Below, in pieces: positions 31,831-38,698 of a stretch of 44,889 nt of DNA. A program made the translations under genes and the position numbers. The stretch lies in assembly GCA_002403855.1 (NCBI GenBank), contig DHIO01000039.1:1088-45976 (forward strand), written 5' to 3'. Every line of letters begins with the position of its first letter. Position 1 is the stretch's first letter. The stretch is from Acidimicrobiia bacterium UBA4744 (GTDB lineage: Bacteria; Actinomycetota; Acidimicrobiia; Spongiisociales; UBA4744). The notes under the pieces were generated by a model. That model was given only the letters and a program-made list of their open reading frames with translations. It searched no databases and was not told the DNA's origin.

Positions 31831-31898
31831 CCGGTGTCCTTTCGAGGGGAGAGGTGATGCTGGCAGGCCGACGGGGTTATGCGGGACGATGGAACGGA

Positions 31899-31926
31899 CA
31901 CGGCCCGGTCCTTCGTCCGGGCCGTG
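31899..31926 (-). terminator. strong hairpin in leader of ABC operon
   Basis: CACGGCCCGG and CCGGGCCGTG pair over 10 bp around an 8-base loop, 69 bases before the ATPase start. It may be a terminator or attenuator. No clear T-run follows (TCCGTTCC). Confidence 0.55.
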
Positions 31927-31943
31927 TACCCCTTGCCTTGGTG

Positions 31944-32030
31944 CACGAGACGGTCTCGTGGCGGAGGTTGGTTCGACCTTCCCCGGCGGATCGCTCCGGC
32001 TGTCTTCTTTCGAGCCAACCCCGTCTCGGC
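31944..32030 (-). ncRNA. candidate structured RNA leader of ABC operon
   Basis: On the minus strand, P1 pairs CGAGACGG (32028-32021) with CCGTCTCG (31953-31946). P2 pairs GGTTGGCTCGA (32020-32010) with TCGAACCAACC (31976-31966), with one mismatch. P1 and P2 share the 5' strand boundary without a gap. Inside P2, CGGA-GCGA-TCCG forms a GNRA-capped hairpin. The 3' half of P1 can instead pair in CACGAGAC-C-GTCTCGTG (31960-31944). A TATGGT -10-like element at 32042-32037 puts the start of the RNA at about 32030, at the edge of the structure. Confidence 0.4.
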
Positions 32031-32107
32031 GTTCGAACCATAACCGTTTTCCGACACCATGTCGTCGTCAGAGACGAGGATCATCCAAAAGGATGAGCAC
32101 CCGGTGG

Positions 32108-32776
32108 CTAGATATCGATTGAGCCCGGTTCGACGACACCTGACTCGTAGGCGAGGACGATCGCCTGGGCACGGTCTCGCAGCTCCAGCTTGGCGAGTAT
32201 GTGGGACACGTGGGTCTTGACCGTCGCCTCGGAGATATAGAGTTGTTCGGCGATCTCGGCGTTGGCGAAACCCCGAGCCAGGAGACGAAGTACCTCGCGT
32301 TCGCGACCGGTCAGCATCTCGAAGCGGGACGTTTCGGCGCGGCGGGGCCTTTTGGTCACTTCGTGGATCAGGCGCTTGGTGATGGTGGGCGAGAGGATGG
32401 CGTCGCCCCGAGCGATGATGCGCACTGCCGTCGCCAGCTCTTCCGGGAGGGAGTCTTTCAGCAGGAAGCCGCTGGCTCCTGCCTGCAGGGCGTCGTAGAC
32501 GTACTCCTCCATGTCGAGGGTGGTCAACATGAGGATGCTGGTGTCCGGGGCCTCCCCGGAGCTGAGGAGTCGGGAGGTCGCCTCGATGCCGTCCATGCGT
32601 GGCATGCGTATGTCCATGATCACCACGTCGGGCTCGAGTTCGATCGTGAGGTCGACGGCTTCTTCACCAGTGGCGGCCTCGCCGATGACTTCGATATCGT
32701 CTTGCTCTTCCAGGATCCGGCGGAACCCGGTTCGCACCGGGACCTGATCGTCGACTATCAGCACACGAATGCTCAT
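32108..32776 (-). CDS. NarL/FixJ-family (LuxR-type) response regulator, no adjacent kinase
   Basis: 222 residues. Receiver with LIVDDQVPVRTGF, phosphoacceptor Asp55 in IMDIRMPRMDG, Thr in LMLTTLD and Lys in FLLKDSLPEEL. LuxR-type helix-turn-helix at about 155-215 (LTGREREVLRLLARGFANAE, ATVKTHVSHILAKLEL). GGAG lies 6 bases before the ATG. Regulators of this type usually sit beside a two-helix sensor kinase of the DesK/LiaS kind; none is visible. The location just upstream of an ABC exporter suggests it may control that operon (inference). The gene has its own promoter region at 32777-32883. Confidence 0.94.
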   Translation of the reverse strand: MSIRVLIVDDQVPVRTGFRRILEEQDDIEVIGEAATGEEAVDLTIELEPDVVIMDIRMPRMDGIEATSRLLSSGEAPDTSILMLTTLDMEEYVYDALQAGASGFLLKDSLPEELATAVRIIARGDAILSPTITKRLIHEVTKRPRRAETSRFEMLTGREREVLRLLARGFANAEIAEQLYISEATVKTHVSHILAKLELRDRAQAIVLAYESGVVEPGSIDI

Positions 32777-32883
32777 ATGGGACTCCGAGTCGGCGCCGAA
32801 GGGGTTCGGAACACCGCAAGATGGTAACTGGAAAGGGATGGATGGCGCGGTGTCTGGCCCGGGTGTCGGGTTTCGGTGCCGTG

Positions 32884-32906
32884 GAGAAACCGGGCCAAGT
32901 GCCCGG
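32884..32906 (-). terminator. intrinsic terminator after F420-type gene
   Basis: On the minus strand CCGGGC-ACTTG-GCCCGG (32906-32890) is followed directly by TTTCTC, 8 bases after the stop at 32915. Confidence 0.75.
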
Positions 32907-32914
32907 CGGGCCGA

Positions 32915-33337
32915 TCACAAGGTCCGTCGCAACCTCACTACCGGGATGGGGCGGTCGGTGCGGGCCTGATAGACGGCATACTTGTCGTGCGCCCGTACCA
33001 CGCGGGGCCACCACCGTCTCCGCTCCTCGGTTCCCATCGGCTCGGCCGCAACGGTCCAGCGGTTCTCCAGCACCTGCACCTCTGCTGCGGGGTGGGCCTG
33101 GAGATTGGCGTACCAGTGGGGATGGTGGGGCCGGCCTCCCCACGATGCGATCACCACCAGGTCATCGCCGTCGCGGAGATAGAGCAACGGGATCGTGTGC
33201 GGTTCGCCCGTCCTGGTGCCCTTGGTGGTCAGCAGCAGGATGTCGTTACCGACCAACCGGCGTCCGATTCGGCCCCCGGTGAGACGGTAGAGGGCAGTAT
33301 GGAGGGTCGACAGGGCCTTGGCGGTGCCGTCGCGCAT
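32915..33337 (-). CDS. deazaflavin (F420)-dependent nitroreductase-family protein
   Basis: 140 residues, the length and pattern of the Ddn-like split beta-barrel family: LLTTKGTRTGEPHTIPLLYL for strand pair and cofactor phosphate contact, VVIASWGGRPHHPHWYANL, and PAAEVQVLENRWTVAAEPM. Characterised members use reduced F420 to reduce quinones or nitro compounds. The family is largely actinobacterial, which supports the lineage call. Starts at 33337 with TAGTGT 6 bases upstream and no ribosome-binding site, so probably a leaderless mRNA. It diverges from nucS over 78 bases. Confidence 0.9.
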   Translation of the reverse strand: MRDGTAKALSTLHTALYRLTGGRIGRRLVGNDILLLTTKGTRTGEPHTIPLLYLRDGDDLVVIASWGGRPHHPHWYANLQAHPAAEVQVLENRWTVAAEPMGTEERRRWWPRVVRAHDKYAVYQARTDRPIPVVRLRRTL

Positions 33338-33343
33338 GCAGGG

Positions 33344-33349
33344 ACACTA
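33344..33349 (-). promoter_or_regulatory. -10 element TAGTGT for F420-type gene
   Basis: TAGTGT on the minus strand ends 6 bases before the ATG at 33337. Confidence 0.4.
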
Positions 33350-33401
33350 CCGCCGGCCGCGACCGTCCGGGAGAACGGGCAATCGCCCGCAACTGCGCTG
33401 G

Positions 33402-33407
33402 TACGCT
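33402..33407 (+). promoter_or_regulatory. -10 element TACGCT for nucS
   Basis: TACGCT ends 8 bases before the nucS ATG at 33416; no ribosome-binding site in between. Confidence 0.4.
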
Positions 33408-33415
33408 CCCCGGCC

Positions 33416-34075
33416 ATGCGGCTGATGATCGCCAGGTGCAGCGTCGATTACGAGGGTCGTTTGACGGCTCACCTCCCGATGGCCACCCGGCTGATCATGG
33501 TGAAGGCCGATGGATGCGTTGCCGTTCACGCCGACGGCGGTGCCTACAAGCCGCTCAACTGGATGAATGCTCCCAACTACCTGGAAGAGCGAGAAAGCGA
33601 GTGGGTCGTCACCAATCCCCGGGGCGAGCGACTCGTCATCACCATCGACGAGGTGCTGCAGGACACCTCGGTCGAGCTCGGAGCGGATCCCGGGCTGGAG
33701 AAGGATGGCGTCGAAGCCCATCTCCAGGTCTTGCTGGCGGAGCGGCCCGGAGTTCTGGAGGAAGGGCTCACGCTCATCCGGCGGGAGTACCCGACCGACA
33801 TCGGGCCGGTCGATCTCCTGTGCCATGACCACGAGGGCAGGACGGTCGCGGTCGAGATCAAACGGCGGGGAGAGATCGATGGGGTCGAGCAACTGGCCCG
33901 CTATCTCGAACGTCTCAACCTCGACGCTCGCCTGGCTCCGGTGCGCGGGATCTTCGCCGCCCAGTCGGTGAAACCCCAGGCGAAGGTGCTGGCCGAAGCC
34001 CGGGGGATCGACACCGTCGAGCTGGACTACGACGAGCTGCGTGGCGTCGAATCGAACAACCTCCGTCTCTTCTGA
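33416..34075 (+). CDS. nucS: mismatch-specific endonuclease NucS (EndoMS)
   Basis: 219 residues. N-terminal DNA-binding domain (MRLMIARCSVDYEGRLTAHL, LIMVKADGCVAVHADGGAYK, PLNWMNAPNYLEE) and C-terminal RecB-like nuclease domain with GPVDLLCHDHEGRTVAVEIK, where the Asp and Glu-x-Lys form the active site. The C-terminus SNNLRLF is the clamp-binding type of tail known for NucS. In mycobacteria and corynebacteria, which lack MutS/MutL, NucS carries out mismatch repair by cutting both strands at mismatches. The sequence looks fully intact. The start at 33416 matches the family start; the open frame continues upstream without homology. Confidence 0.96.
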   Translation: MRLMIARCSVDYEGRLTAHLPMATRLIMVKADGCVAVHADGGAYKPLNWMNAPNYLEERESEWVVTNPRGERLVITIDEVLQDTSVELGADPGLEKDGVEAHLQVLLAERPGVLEEGLTLIRREYPTDIGPVDLLCHDHEGRTVAVEIKRRGEIDGVEQLARYLERLNLDARLAPVRGIFAAQSVKPQAKVLAEARGIDTVELDYDELRGVESNNLRLF

Positions 34076-34081
34076 TCGCCC

Positions 34082-34546
34082 GTGTTCCACGTCGTCTTGT
34101 TCCGGCCCGAGATTCCCCCCAATACGGGGAACGCCATGCGGTTGTGCGCCAATACCGGGACCACCCTGCACCTGATCCATCCGCTCGGCTTCTCGCTGGA
34201 CGAGGCCCGGTTGCGGCGGGCCGGGCTCGACTACCGGCACTGGGCGGAGGTCCGAAATCACGACAGCGTCGACGACTTCGTGGCAGCGACGTCGCCCGAA
34301 CGCATCTTTGCCTTCTCGCAAACGGGCGAGCGCTTCTACCACGAGCCGACGTACCGGCCCGGAGACGCGCTGTTGTTCGGGCCAGAGTCGGATGGGCTCC
34401 CCGACGAGGTGTTGGGGTGGGAAAGGATCGACGACATTCTGCGCATTCCAATGCTCCCCCGCTCCCGCAGCCTGAATCTGGCCAACGCCCTGGCGATTGC
34501 CGTCTTTGAAGCCTGGCGGCAGTTGGGGTTTCCCGGAGGTGTATGA
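34082..34546 (+). CDS. trmL: tRNA (cytidine/uridine-34-2'-O)-methyltransferase TrmL
   Basis: 154 residues, SPOUT (SpoU) knot methyltransferase of minimal size. Motifs: FRPEIPPNTGNAMRLCANTG (motif 1), LLFGPESDGLPDE (motif 2), and IPMLPRSRSLNLANALAIA (motif 3, knot and AdoMet site). It methylates the ribose of the wobble nucleotide in tRNA-Leu isoacceptors in E. coli. GTG start, 6 bases after the nucS stop, so cotranscribed and probably coupled with nucS. The usual partner gene cannot be inferred from this; the nucS-trmL pairing is a local observation. Confidence 0.95.
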   Translation: MFHVVLFRPEIPPNTGNAMRLCANTGTTLHLIHPLGFSLDEARLRRAGLDYRHWAEVRNHDSVDDFVAATSPERIFAFSQTGERFYHEPTYRPGDALLFGPESDGLPDEVLGWERIDDILRIPMLPRSRSLNLANALAIAVFEAWRQLGFPGGV

Positions 34547-34595
34547 GTGGGGCGGCCGGCCGTCGGGTCGGTGCCCAATCTCCGTCCCGGGGAGC

Positions 34596-34601
34596 TATCG
34601 T
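34596..34601 (+). promoter_or_regulatory. -10 element TATCGT
   Basis: TATCGT ends 6 bases before the ATG at 34608 and separates the small gene from nucS-trmL. Confidence 0.4.
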
Positions 34602-34607
34602 CGCCAC

Positions 34608-34886
34608 ATGACCGATATCCTCGTCACCTCACTGGGATCCGATCTCTACCGGGTCGAGGTCAGGGACGGCGACACGCAGACGGTTCACGATGTCACCGTC
34701 GATTCCGGGGATCTCGCCGCCTATGCGCACGGGCATGGACCCCGGGCGCTCCTCGAGGAATCGTTCCGGTTCCTCCTCGAGCGGGAGCCCAAGGAGGCGA
34801 TCCTTCCCCGGTTCGCCTTGCCGGTCATTGCTCGCTACTTCCCCGACTATCCCACCGAGATCAACCGGCGCATGACCGCGCGCTGA
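34608..34886 (+). CDS. conserved-looking small protein, 92 aa
   Basis: No named family recognised. The N-terminal third is probably a beta-sheet (ILVTSLGSDLYRVEVRDGD, VHDVTVDSGDLAAY), the rest helical (ALLEESFRFLLEREPKEAIL), ending with FPDYPTEINRRMTAR. No Cys and no signal peptide. The alternation and codon use are gene-like. The gene starts 61 bases after trmL, and converges on the acyltransferase-type gene 44 bases downstream. Confidence 0.75.
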   Translation: MTDILVTSLGSDLYRVEVRDGDTQTVHDVTVDSGDLAAYAHGHGPRALLEESFRFLLEREPKEAILPRFALPVIARYFPDYPTEINRRMTAR

Positions 34887-34930
34887 TCGCTCAGTTCTGT
34901 CAAAACAACCTGTTCCGGTTCTCCCTTTGT

Positions 34931-35710
34931 TCACATGAGGAGGCCGGGAGTCTCGATCATCCGGCGCAGATCGGCCACGAAGCGTGCCGCCGGGGCGCCG
35001 TCGACAACGTTGTGGTCGACGGTCACCGTGAGGTCGAGGATCTCCCGGGGAGTGAGCTCACCGTCCTTCACCGCCGGGCGAACGCTCTTACCGCCCACCA
35101 GGACCGTGAGGGTCTGAATGGTCGGGTAGCCGATGCCGAACCCACCTCCTCCGCCGAACATGCCGATTGAGGTGACCGACACGGTGCCGGTGATGCGTCG
35201 CATCCGCACCGACCTCTCCGCTATTCGATAGAAAAGGGCCACTGCACCCGGGATCCGGCCGGCCCACGGCGCCGCGGTCGAGAAGAGACGTCCGGACGCA
35301 CCCGCAGTCGGGTTGTCTTTGACGTTCCGAATCTCGGCGGTGATGTCCGCCGGGCTGCGGGTATCCGCATCGCGAACGAGATGAGCGAGGGGGAAGGATC
35401 CTGCCGGCGTTCTTGTCTCAATGAGAGTCGCCACGTCGACGTGATGATGGAGGACCAGCTTGCCGCTCCAGTTGCGGTACGCGTGGACCTCAGGATGGTT
35501 GACGGCGACCCGCGCCACGGCGGCGACTATGAACGCGGTCATGGAGACCGGCGGGTGGACGGCGTCCAAGCGGGCGGTGGTCTCGGTGACGTCACATTGC
35601 ACCAGGCCATGGGTCGGGGTCATTCGGCGACCGGCCTGCAACGCCTTGGTGACGAACCGCCGAGTGGCAGGAATGGATCGGGTCTCGACGCGACGGGGAC
35701 GATCGGTCAA
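34931..35710 (-). CDS. stand-alone E2-type acyltransferase domain protein
   Basis: 259 residues, similar to the catalytic domain of 2-oxoacid dehydrogenase E2 (chloramphenicol acetyltransferase fold). Marks are VSMTAFIVAAVARVAVNHPE, GTVSVTSIGMFGG and VDHNVVDGAPAARFVADL, the last corresponding to the catalytic His-x3-Asp-Gly. No lipoyl or E1/E3-binding domain precedes it, and E1/E3 genes are absent, so it is not a normal dehydrogenase-complex component. It may transfer acyl groups to another acceptor (inference). TTG start at 35710 supported by AGGAG about 7 bases upstream. It lies between nucS-trmL and a dipeptidase with no obvious link. Confidence 0.82.
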   Translation of the reverse strand: MTDRPRRVETRSIPATRRFVTKALQAGRRMTPTHGLVQCDVTETTARLDAVHPPVSMTAFIVAAVARVAVNHPEVHAYRNWSGKLVLHHHVDVATLIETRTPAGSFPLAHLVRDADTRSPADITAEIRNVKDNPTAGASGRLFSTAAPWAGRIPGAVALFYRIAERSVRMRRITGTVSVTSIGMFGGGGGFGIGYPTIQTLTVLVGGKSVRPAVKDGELTPREILDLTVTVDHNVVDGAPAARFVADLRRMIETPGLLM

Positions 35711-35767
35711 GCGGACTCTCCTCGCGCCGGCGTTCCTCGCATGTCTGGTGGCAGCGGAGCCATATGA

Positions 35768-37105
35768 TCACCCGGCCAGCAGCCGCAGGGCGATCGCTTC
35801 GGCCAACGCCGCCCTGCGGAACTCTCCCAAATCGACGCTCTCGTTGGGTGCGTGCATCGCGGCGGCAGGGTCGATCACTCCGGTCAGTAGGATGCTGGCA
35901 TCCGGGTAGGCGTCGGCGAAGGCCGCCACGAACGGGATCGATCCTCCGACGCCGATCGACACTCCTTCGTTTCCCCATGCTTCCCGGAACGCCGCTCGAA
36001 AGGCGTCGGCCGCTCTTCCGGTCGTCTCGAGTGTGAAGGCTGCGCCGGTGGCTCCCCGGGTCACCGTCACCTGCGCTCCCCAAGGCGCATGGCTCTCGAG
36101 GTGGGCCACCAGGGCTTCCATTGCCCGATCGGGGTCGTCGCCCGGGGCGATGCGTACGCTCACCCTTGCCCGGGCCACCGGCACCAATTGGTTGATCGAG
36201 TCGGCCACGGTCGGCGCGTCGAGGCCGATGACGGACACCGCCGGGCGGGTCCACAACCGGGAGGTCAGAGTGCCGTCACCCAGGAGCTCGACCCCTTCGA
36301 GCATCCCCGCCTGTTCCCGCAGCTCATCCTCGGTCAGGTCGAGTTGCGCTGCCTCGCCGGAGATGAGACCAGGGATGGCGACGTTGCCTTGCCGGTCGTG
36401 GAGGGTCGCCAGGAGGCGGCTCAGGGCGGTGAGAGCATCGGGGGCGGCTCCCCCGTACATTCCGTTGTGCACGGCCTGCCGCAGGGTGCGGACTTCGACC
36501 GTGCAGTCCACGAGGCCGCGCAAGGAGGTGGTCAGGGCCGGTTGTCCCAGCCTCCAGTTGGCCGAGTCGGCGATCACGATCACATCGGCCGACAAGAGGT
36601 CTCGGTATTCGCGGATGAAGTCGCCGAGATGGGCGGAGGCGATCTCTTCTTCGCCTTCCACGATCACCTTCACTCCGACCGGAGGGGAGCCCCGGTGAGC
36701 GCGGAAGGCAAGGGCATGGACGAGGACGCCGGCCTTGTCGTCTGCCGATCCACGCCCGTACAACCGGCCGTCGCGCACGACCGGCTCGAATGCCGCCGGG
36801 TTCCATTCGTCCTCCTCGCCGGGTGGCTGGACGTCGTGGTGGGCGTACAGCAGCACGGTGGCCGAACCGGGCGGAGCCTCGTACTCGGCGTAGACGGCGG
36901 GATGAGCCCCTTCGATCTCCAGCAAGCGGACCTCCGGGAATCCGGCGTCGCGGTAGAGGCCGGCGATCGTCTCGGCAGACTCCCGGACCCGGGCGGCGTC
37001 GTATCCGGGAGCGCTCACCGAAGGAATACGGATGAGACGTTGGAGGTCGGCGGCCGTCGATGGAAAGAGTTCGTCAACAGCCGTCCGGAGGTCATGGTGT
37101 TCCAT
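35768..37105 (-). CDS. M20-family metallopeptidase (dipeptidase-like)
   Basis: 445 residues. Two-zinc ligands in order: LLYAHHDVQPPG (His), YGRGSADDKAGVLVH (bridging Asp), VEGEEEIASAHL (catalytic Glu, ligand), VIADSANW (Asp), and HAPNESVDLGEF (His) at the end. A dimerisation domain at about 195-305 interrupts the catalytic domain. The M20 family hydrolyses dipeptides, acylated amino acids or similar amides. No signal peptide, so cytoplasmic. The ATG at 37105 has TACGCT 7 bases upstream and no ribosome-binding site, which suggests a leaderless transcript. It overlaps no neighbour. Confidence 0.94.
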   Translation of the reverse strand: MEHHDLRTAVDELFPSTAADLQRLIRIPSVSAPGYDAARVRESAETIAGLYRDAGFPEVRLLEIEGAHPAVYAEYEAPPGSATVLLYAHHDVQPPGEEDEWNPAAFEPVVRDGRLYGRGSADDKAGVLVHALAFRAHRGSPPVGVKVIVEGEEEIASAHLGDFIREYRDLLSADVIVIADSANWRLGQPALTTSLRGLVDCTVEVRTLRQAVHNGMYGGAAPDALTALSRLLATLHDRQGNVAIPGLISGEAAQLDLTEDELREQAGMLEGVELLGDGTLTSRLWTRPAVSVIGLDAPTVADSINQLVPVARARVSVRIAPGDDPDRAMEALVAHLESHAPWGAQVTVTRGATGAAFTLETTGRAADAFRAAFREAWGNEGVSIGVGGSIPFVAAFADAYPDASILLTGVIDPAAAMHAPNESVDLGEFRRAALAEAIALRLLAG

Positions 37106-37112
37106 GCCCCCG

Positions 37113-37118
37113 AGCGTA
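37113..37118 (-). promoter_or_regulatory. -10 element TACGCT for M20 peptidase
   Basis: TACGCT on the minus strand ends 7 bases before the ATG at 37105, inside the 39-base gap to the gene upstream. Confidence 0.4.
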
Positions 37119-37144
37119 TCAGGGCCCCGACGCGGCCGTGGCGG

Positions 37145-38236
37145 TCAGGTCCGGGGGGCGGCGACCAGGATCGGGATGCGAAGCTCGGCTTCGGTGAGGC
37201 CTCCATGTTGGCCGGTCAGCCGTCCATCACTGCCGGGGTACAGCAGGGCGAACCCCTCATCGGCAACGAGAGCACCGTCCGGCCGTCGCAGTTCCAGTTC
37301 CGGGTGGTAGGGAGGCGGTCCCCACCAACCATCCATCTCGGAGCGAGAGACCCAAGTCGCGGGGAGGTCGACCGTCAGCCTTGCCGCAGCTCTTGTGTCA
37401 CCCGAGACGTACACCACTCGGGAGTCCCCGTAGAACGTGACCCGGGGGAGATCGGGCAGACGGAGACTGTGTTCGGGTTCGACGTCGACGTGACCGTGGT
37501 CGGCGGCACCGACGGCCACGGCAGACGAAGGGAGACCTGCCGCTATGGACTTCCATATGCGGGAGGCATCGCGGAGCGAATCTCGGTACAGATCGGACCG
37601 TTGCCCGGCAGTATGGGCCGCCGCATCGACGTGGGGGACGTAGAGGGCCACGAGCCTGCCGGGGGCGGCGGCCTTTTCCAGCGCGACCCGGACTCCGGCC
37701 GCATCGTCCTCGGCGGGTAGGACGGTCGCTCCCCGGTAGAGGACTTGCTCGAGGGGACTCCCGACGAGGCCGGACGGTTCAACGACGATCGACTCGGCTC
37801 CCCCCGCCGACAACCTTTCGGCCAGGTTGGGAGACGGCAGGATCGTCCGGTAGTCGATGTTTACAGATCGGCCCTCCGTGTCGAACCAGAAAATGGTGTT
37901 GACCACCCGACCGTGGATCCGGAGGAGATATGCGATGAGACCGTGCTGTGAAGGCGGCGTACCGGTGGCCAGAGTGGAGGTGTTCACCGTTGTTTGGGTC
38001 GAAAACGAAGCGTCGATAGCCCCGACCCGATGCTCGGCAAGCGGAGCGGCGGCCGGATGGTCCAGTTGGTAGTCGCCTAGTCCGTCGATCAGCACGAACA
38101 CGTAGCTGCTCGCGGGTGGGATCCGGGCGGCCAAGTCGGCTCGGAGACGGTGTGCCTTCGCGCTGCCGGTCAACCGGTGCTCGAGTTCTGCTATCAGGTT
38201 GACCAATCCGCCGCCGTGATAGTCGGGTGCTCGCAT
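37145..38236 (-). CDS. alkaline-phosphatase superfamily phosphodiesterase/pyrophosphatase
   Basis: 363 residues. The metal and nucleophile pattern of type I phosphodiesterase/nucleotide pyrophosphatases is present: VFVLIDGLGDYQL (Asp), STQTTVNTSTLATGTPPSQH (nucleophilic Thr), LYVPHVDAAAHTAG (Asp and His), VGAADHGHVDV (Asp-His), and LTGQHGGLTEAEL (final His). The substrate class may be nucleotides or phosphodiesters; not assignable. I chose the ATG at 38236 because TAGCTT lies 7 bases upstream; a longer frame to 38308 is possible but lacks signal or homology. No signal peptide. The next gene upstream (whiB) diverges, with 177 bases between. Confidence 0.88.
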   Translation of the reverse strand: MRAPDYHGGGLVNLIAELEHRLTGSAKAHRLRADLAARIPPASSYVFVLIDGLGDYQLDHPAAAPLAEHRVGAIDASFSTQTTVNTSTLATGTPPSQHGLIAYLLRIHGRVVNTIFWFDTEGRSVNIDYRTILPSPNLAERLSAGGAESIVVEPSGLVGSPLEQVLYRGATVLPAEDDAAGVRVALEKAAAPGRLVALYVPHVDAAAHTAGQRSDLYRDSLRDASRIWKSIAAGLPSSAVAVGAADHGHVDVEPEHSLRLPDLPRVTFYGDSRVVYVSGDTRAAARLTVDLPATWVSRSEMDGWWGPPPYHPELELRRPDGALVADEGFALLYPGSDGRLTGQHGGLTEAELRIPILVAAPRT

Positions 38237-38243
38237 GACGGAG

Positions 38244-38249
38244 AAGCTA
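38244..38249 (-). promoter_or_regulatory. -10 element TAGCTT for phosphodiesterase gene
   Basis: TAGCTT on the minus strand ends 7 bases before the ATG at 38236, supporting this start over the one at 38308. Confidence 0.4.
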
Positions 38250-38381
38250 TCAGGCTTCGGCAAAGGTGCATCTCGAGGCTCTGCACTGAGAGTGGTCGCG
38301 AGGAGCAAATCCTCGGTAGCAGCACACAGTCGGCTTCTCGACTTTCGCGGTCCAGGGGGGCTGTGTTACCGTGAGCTTGCA

Positions 38382-38393
38382 GAACAAATGTTC
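38382..38393 (+). promoter_or_regulatory. LexA/SOS-type box before whiB
   Basis: GAAC-AAAT-GTTC matches the Gram-positive SOS box core GAAC-N4-GTTC exactly and is a perfect inverted repeat. It ends 20 bases before the WhiB start codon. No GAAC-N4-GTTC site was noticed at other gene starts in this window. Confidence 0.6.
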
Positions 38394-38413
38394 GTTTGTG
38401 AGCGAGAAATCTG

Positions 38414-38698
38414 ATGAGCATCTCCGACCACGTAGATCTAGAGGTGGGCCGCGCCGGTTGGCGGGAAGAAGCTGCCTGCAGCGGCCTCGATACCACACTC
38501 TTCTTCCCGTCCACCGAGGATGACCAGGGCCAACTGTCCGTTGCCCGGCAGGTGTGCGCAATCTGCCCCGTGCGGGAAGCCTGCCTGGCCTACGCCATCG
38601 AGAGCCGGCAGACGGTCGGCATCTGGGGCGGTGCTACCACTCGTGAGCGCCGCCGGCTCCGTCGTCGGTGGTTGGAGCGGGCCCGGCGAGCCAGCTGA
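38414..38698 (+). CDS. WhiB-family iron-sulfur transcription factor
   Basis: 94 residues. Four conserved Cys in WhiB spacing: one in EAACSGLD (about 22), then the cluster VCAICPVREACL (about 48, 51, 57), which bind a 4Fe-4S cluster. The turn GIWGGATTRERRRLRRRW supplies the sigma-factor contact and basic DNA-binding tail. Acidic N-terminal stretch FFPSTEDDQG. WhiB proteins regulate transcription by binding the sigma factor and occur almost only in Actinomycetota. The ATG at 38414 is the family start. The 3' end overlaps the convergent acyltransferase gene by 65 bases. The preceding LexA-type box suggests DNA-damage control. Confidence 0.96.
   Translation: MSISDHVDLEVGRAGWREEAACSGLDTTLFFPSTEDDQGQLSVARQVCAICPVREACLAYAIESRQTVGIWGGATTRERRRLRRRWLERARRAS

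Noticed and set aside
32029..32042. GTTCGAACC reminiscent of a tRNA T-arm
   Set aside because: No acceptor, D or anticodon stem around it; the region is better explained by the leader stems.
32086..32103. Small hairpin TCATCC-TTTT-GGATGA after the LuxR-type regulator
   Set aside because: Six base pairs with no T-run following; may contribute to termination but not supportable alone.
36089..37720. 543-codon + strand frame under the M20 and phosphodiesterase genes
   Set aside because: It spans two well-supported minus-strand genes with intact metal sites; composition is typical of an antisense frame.
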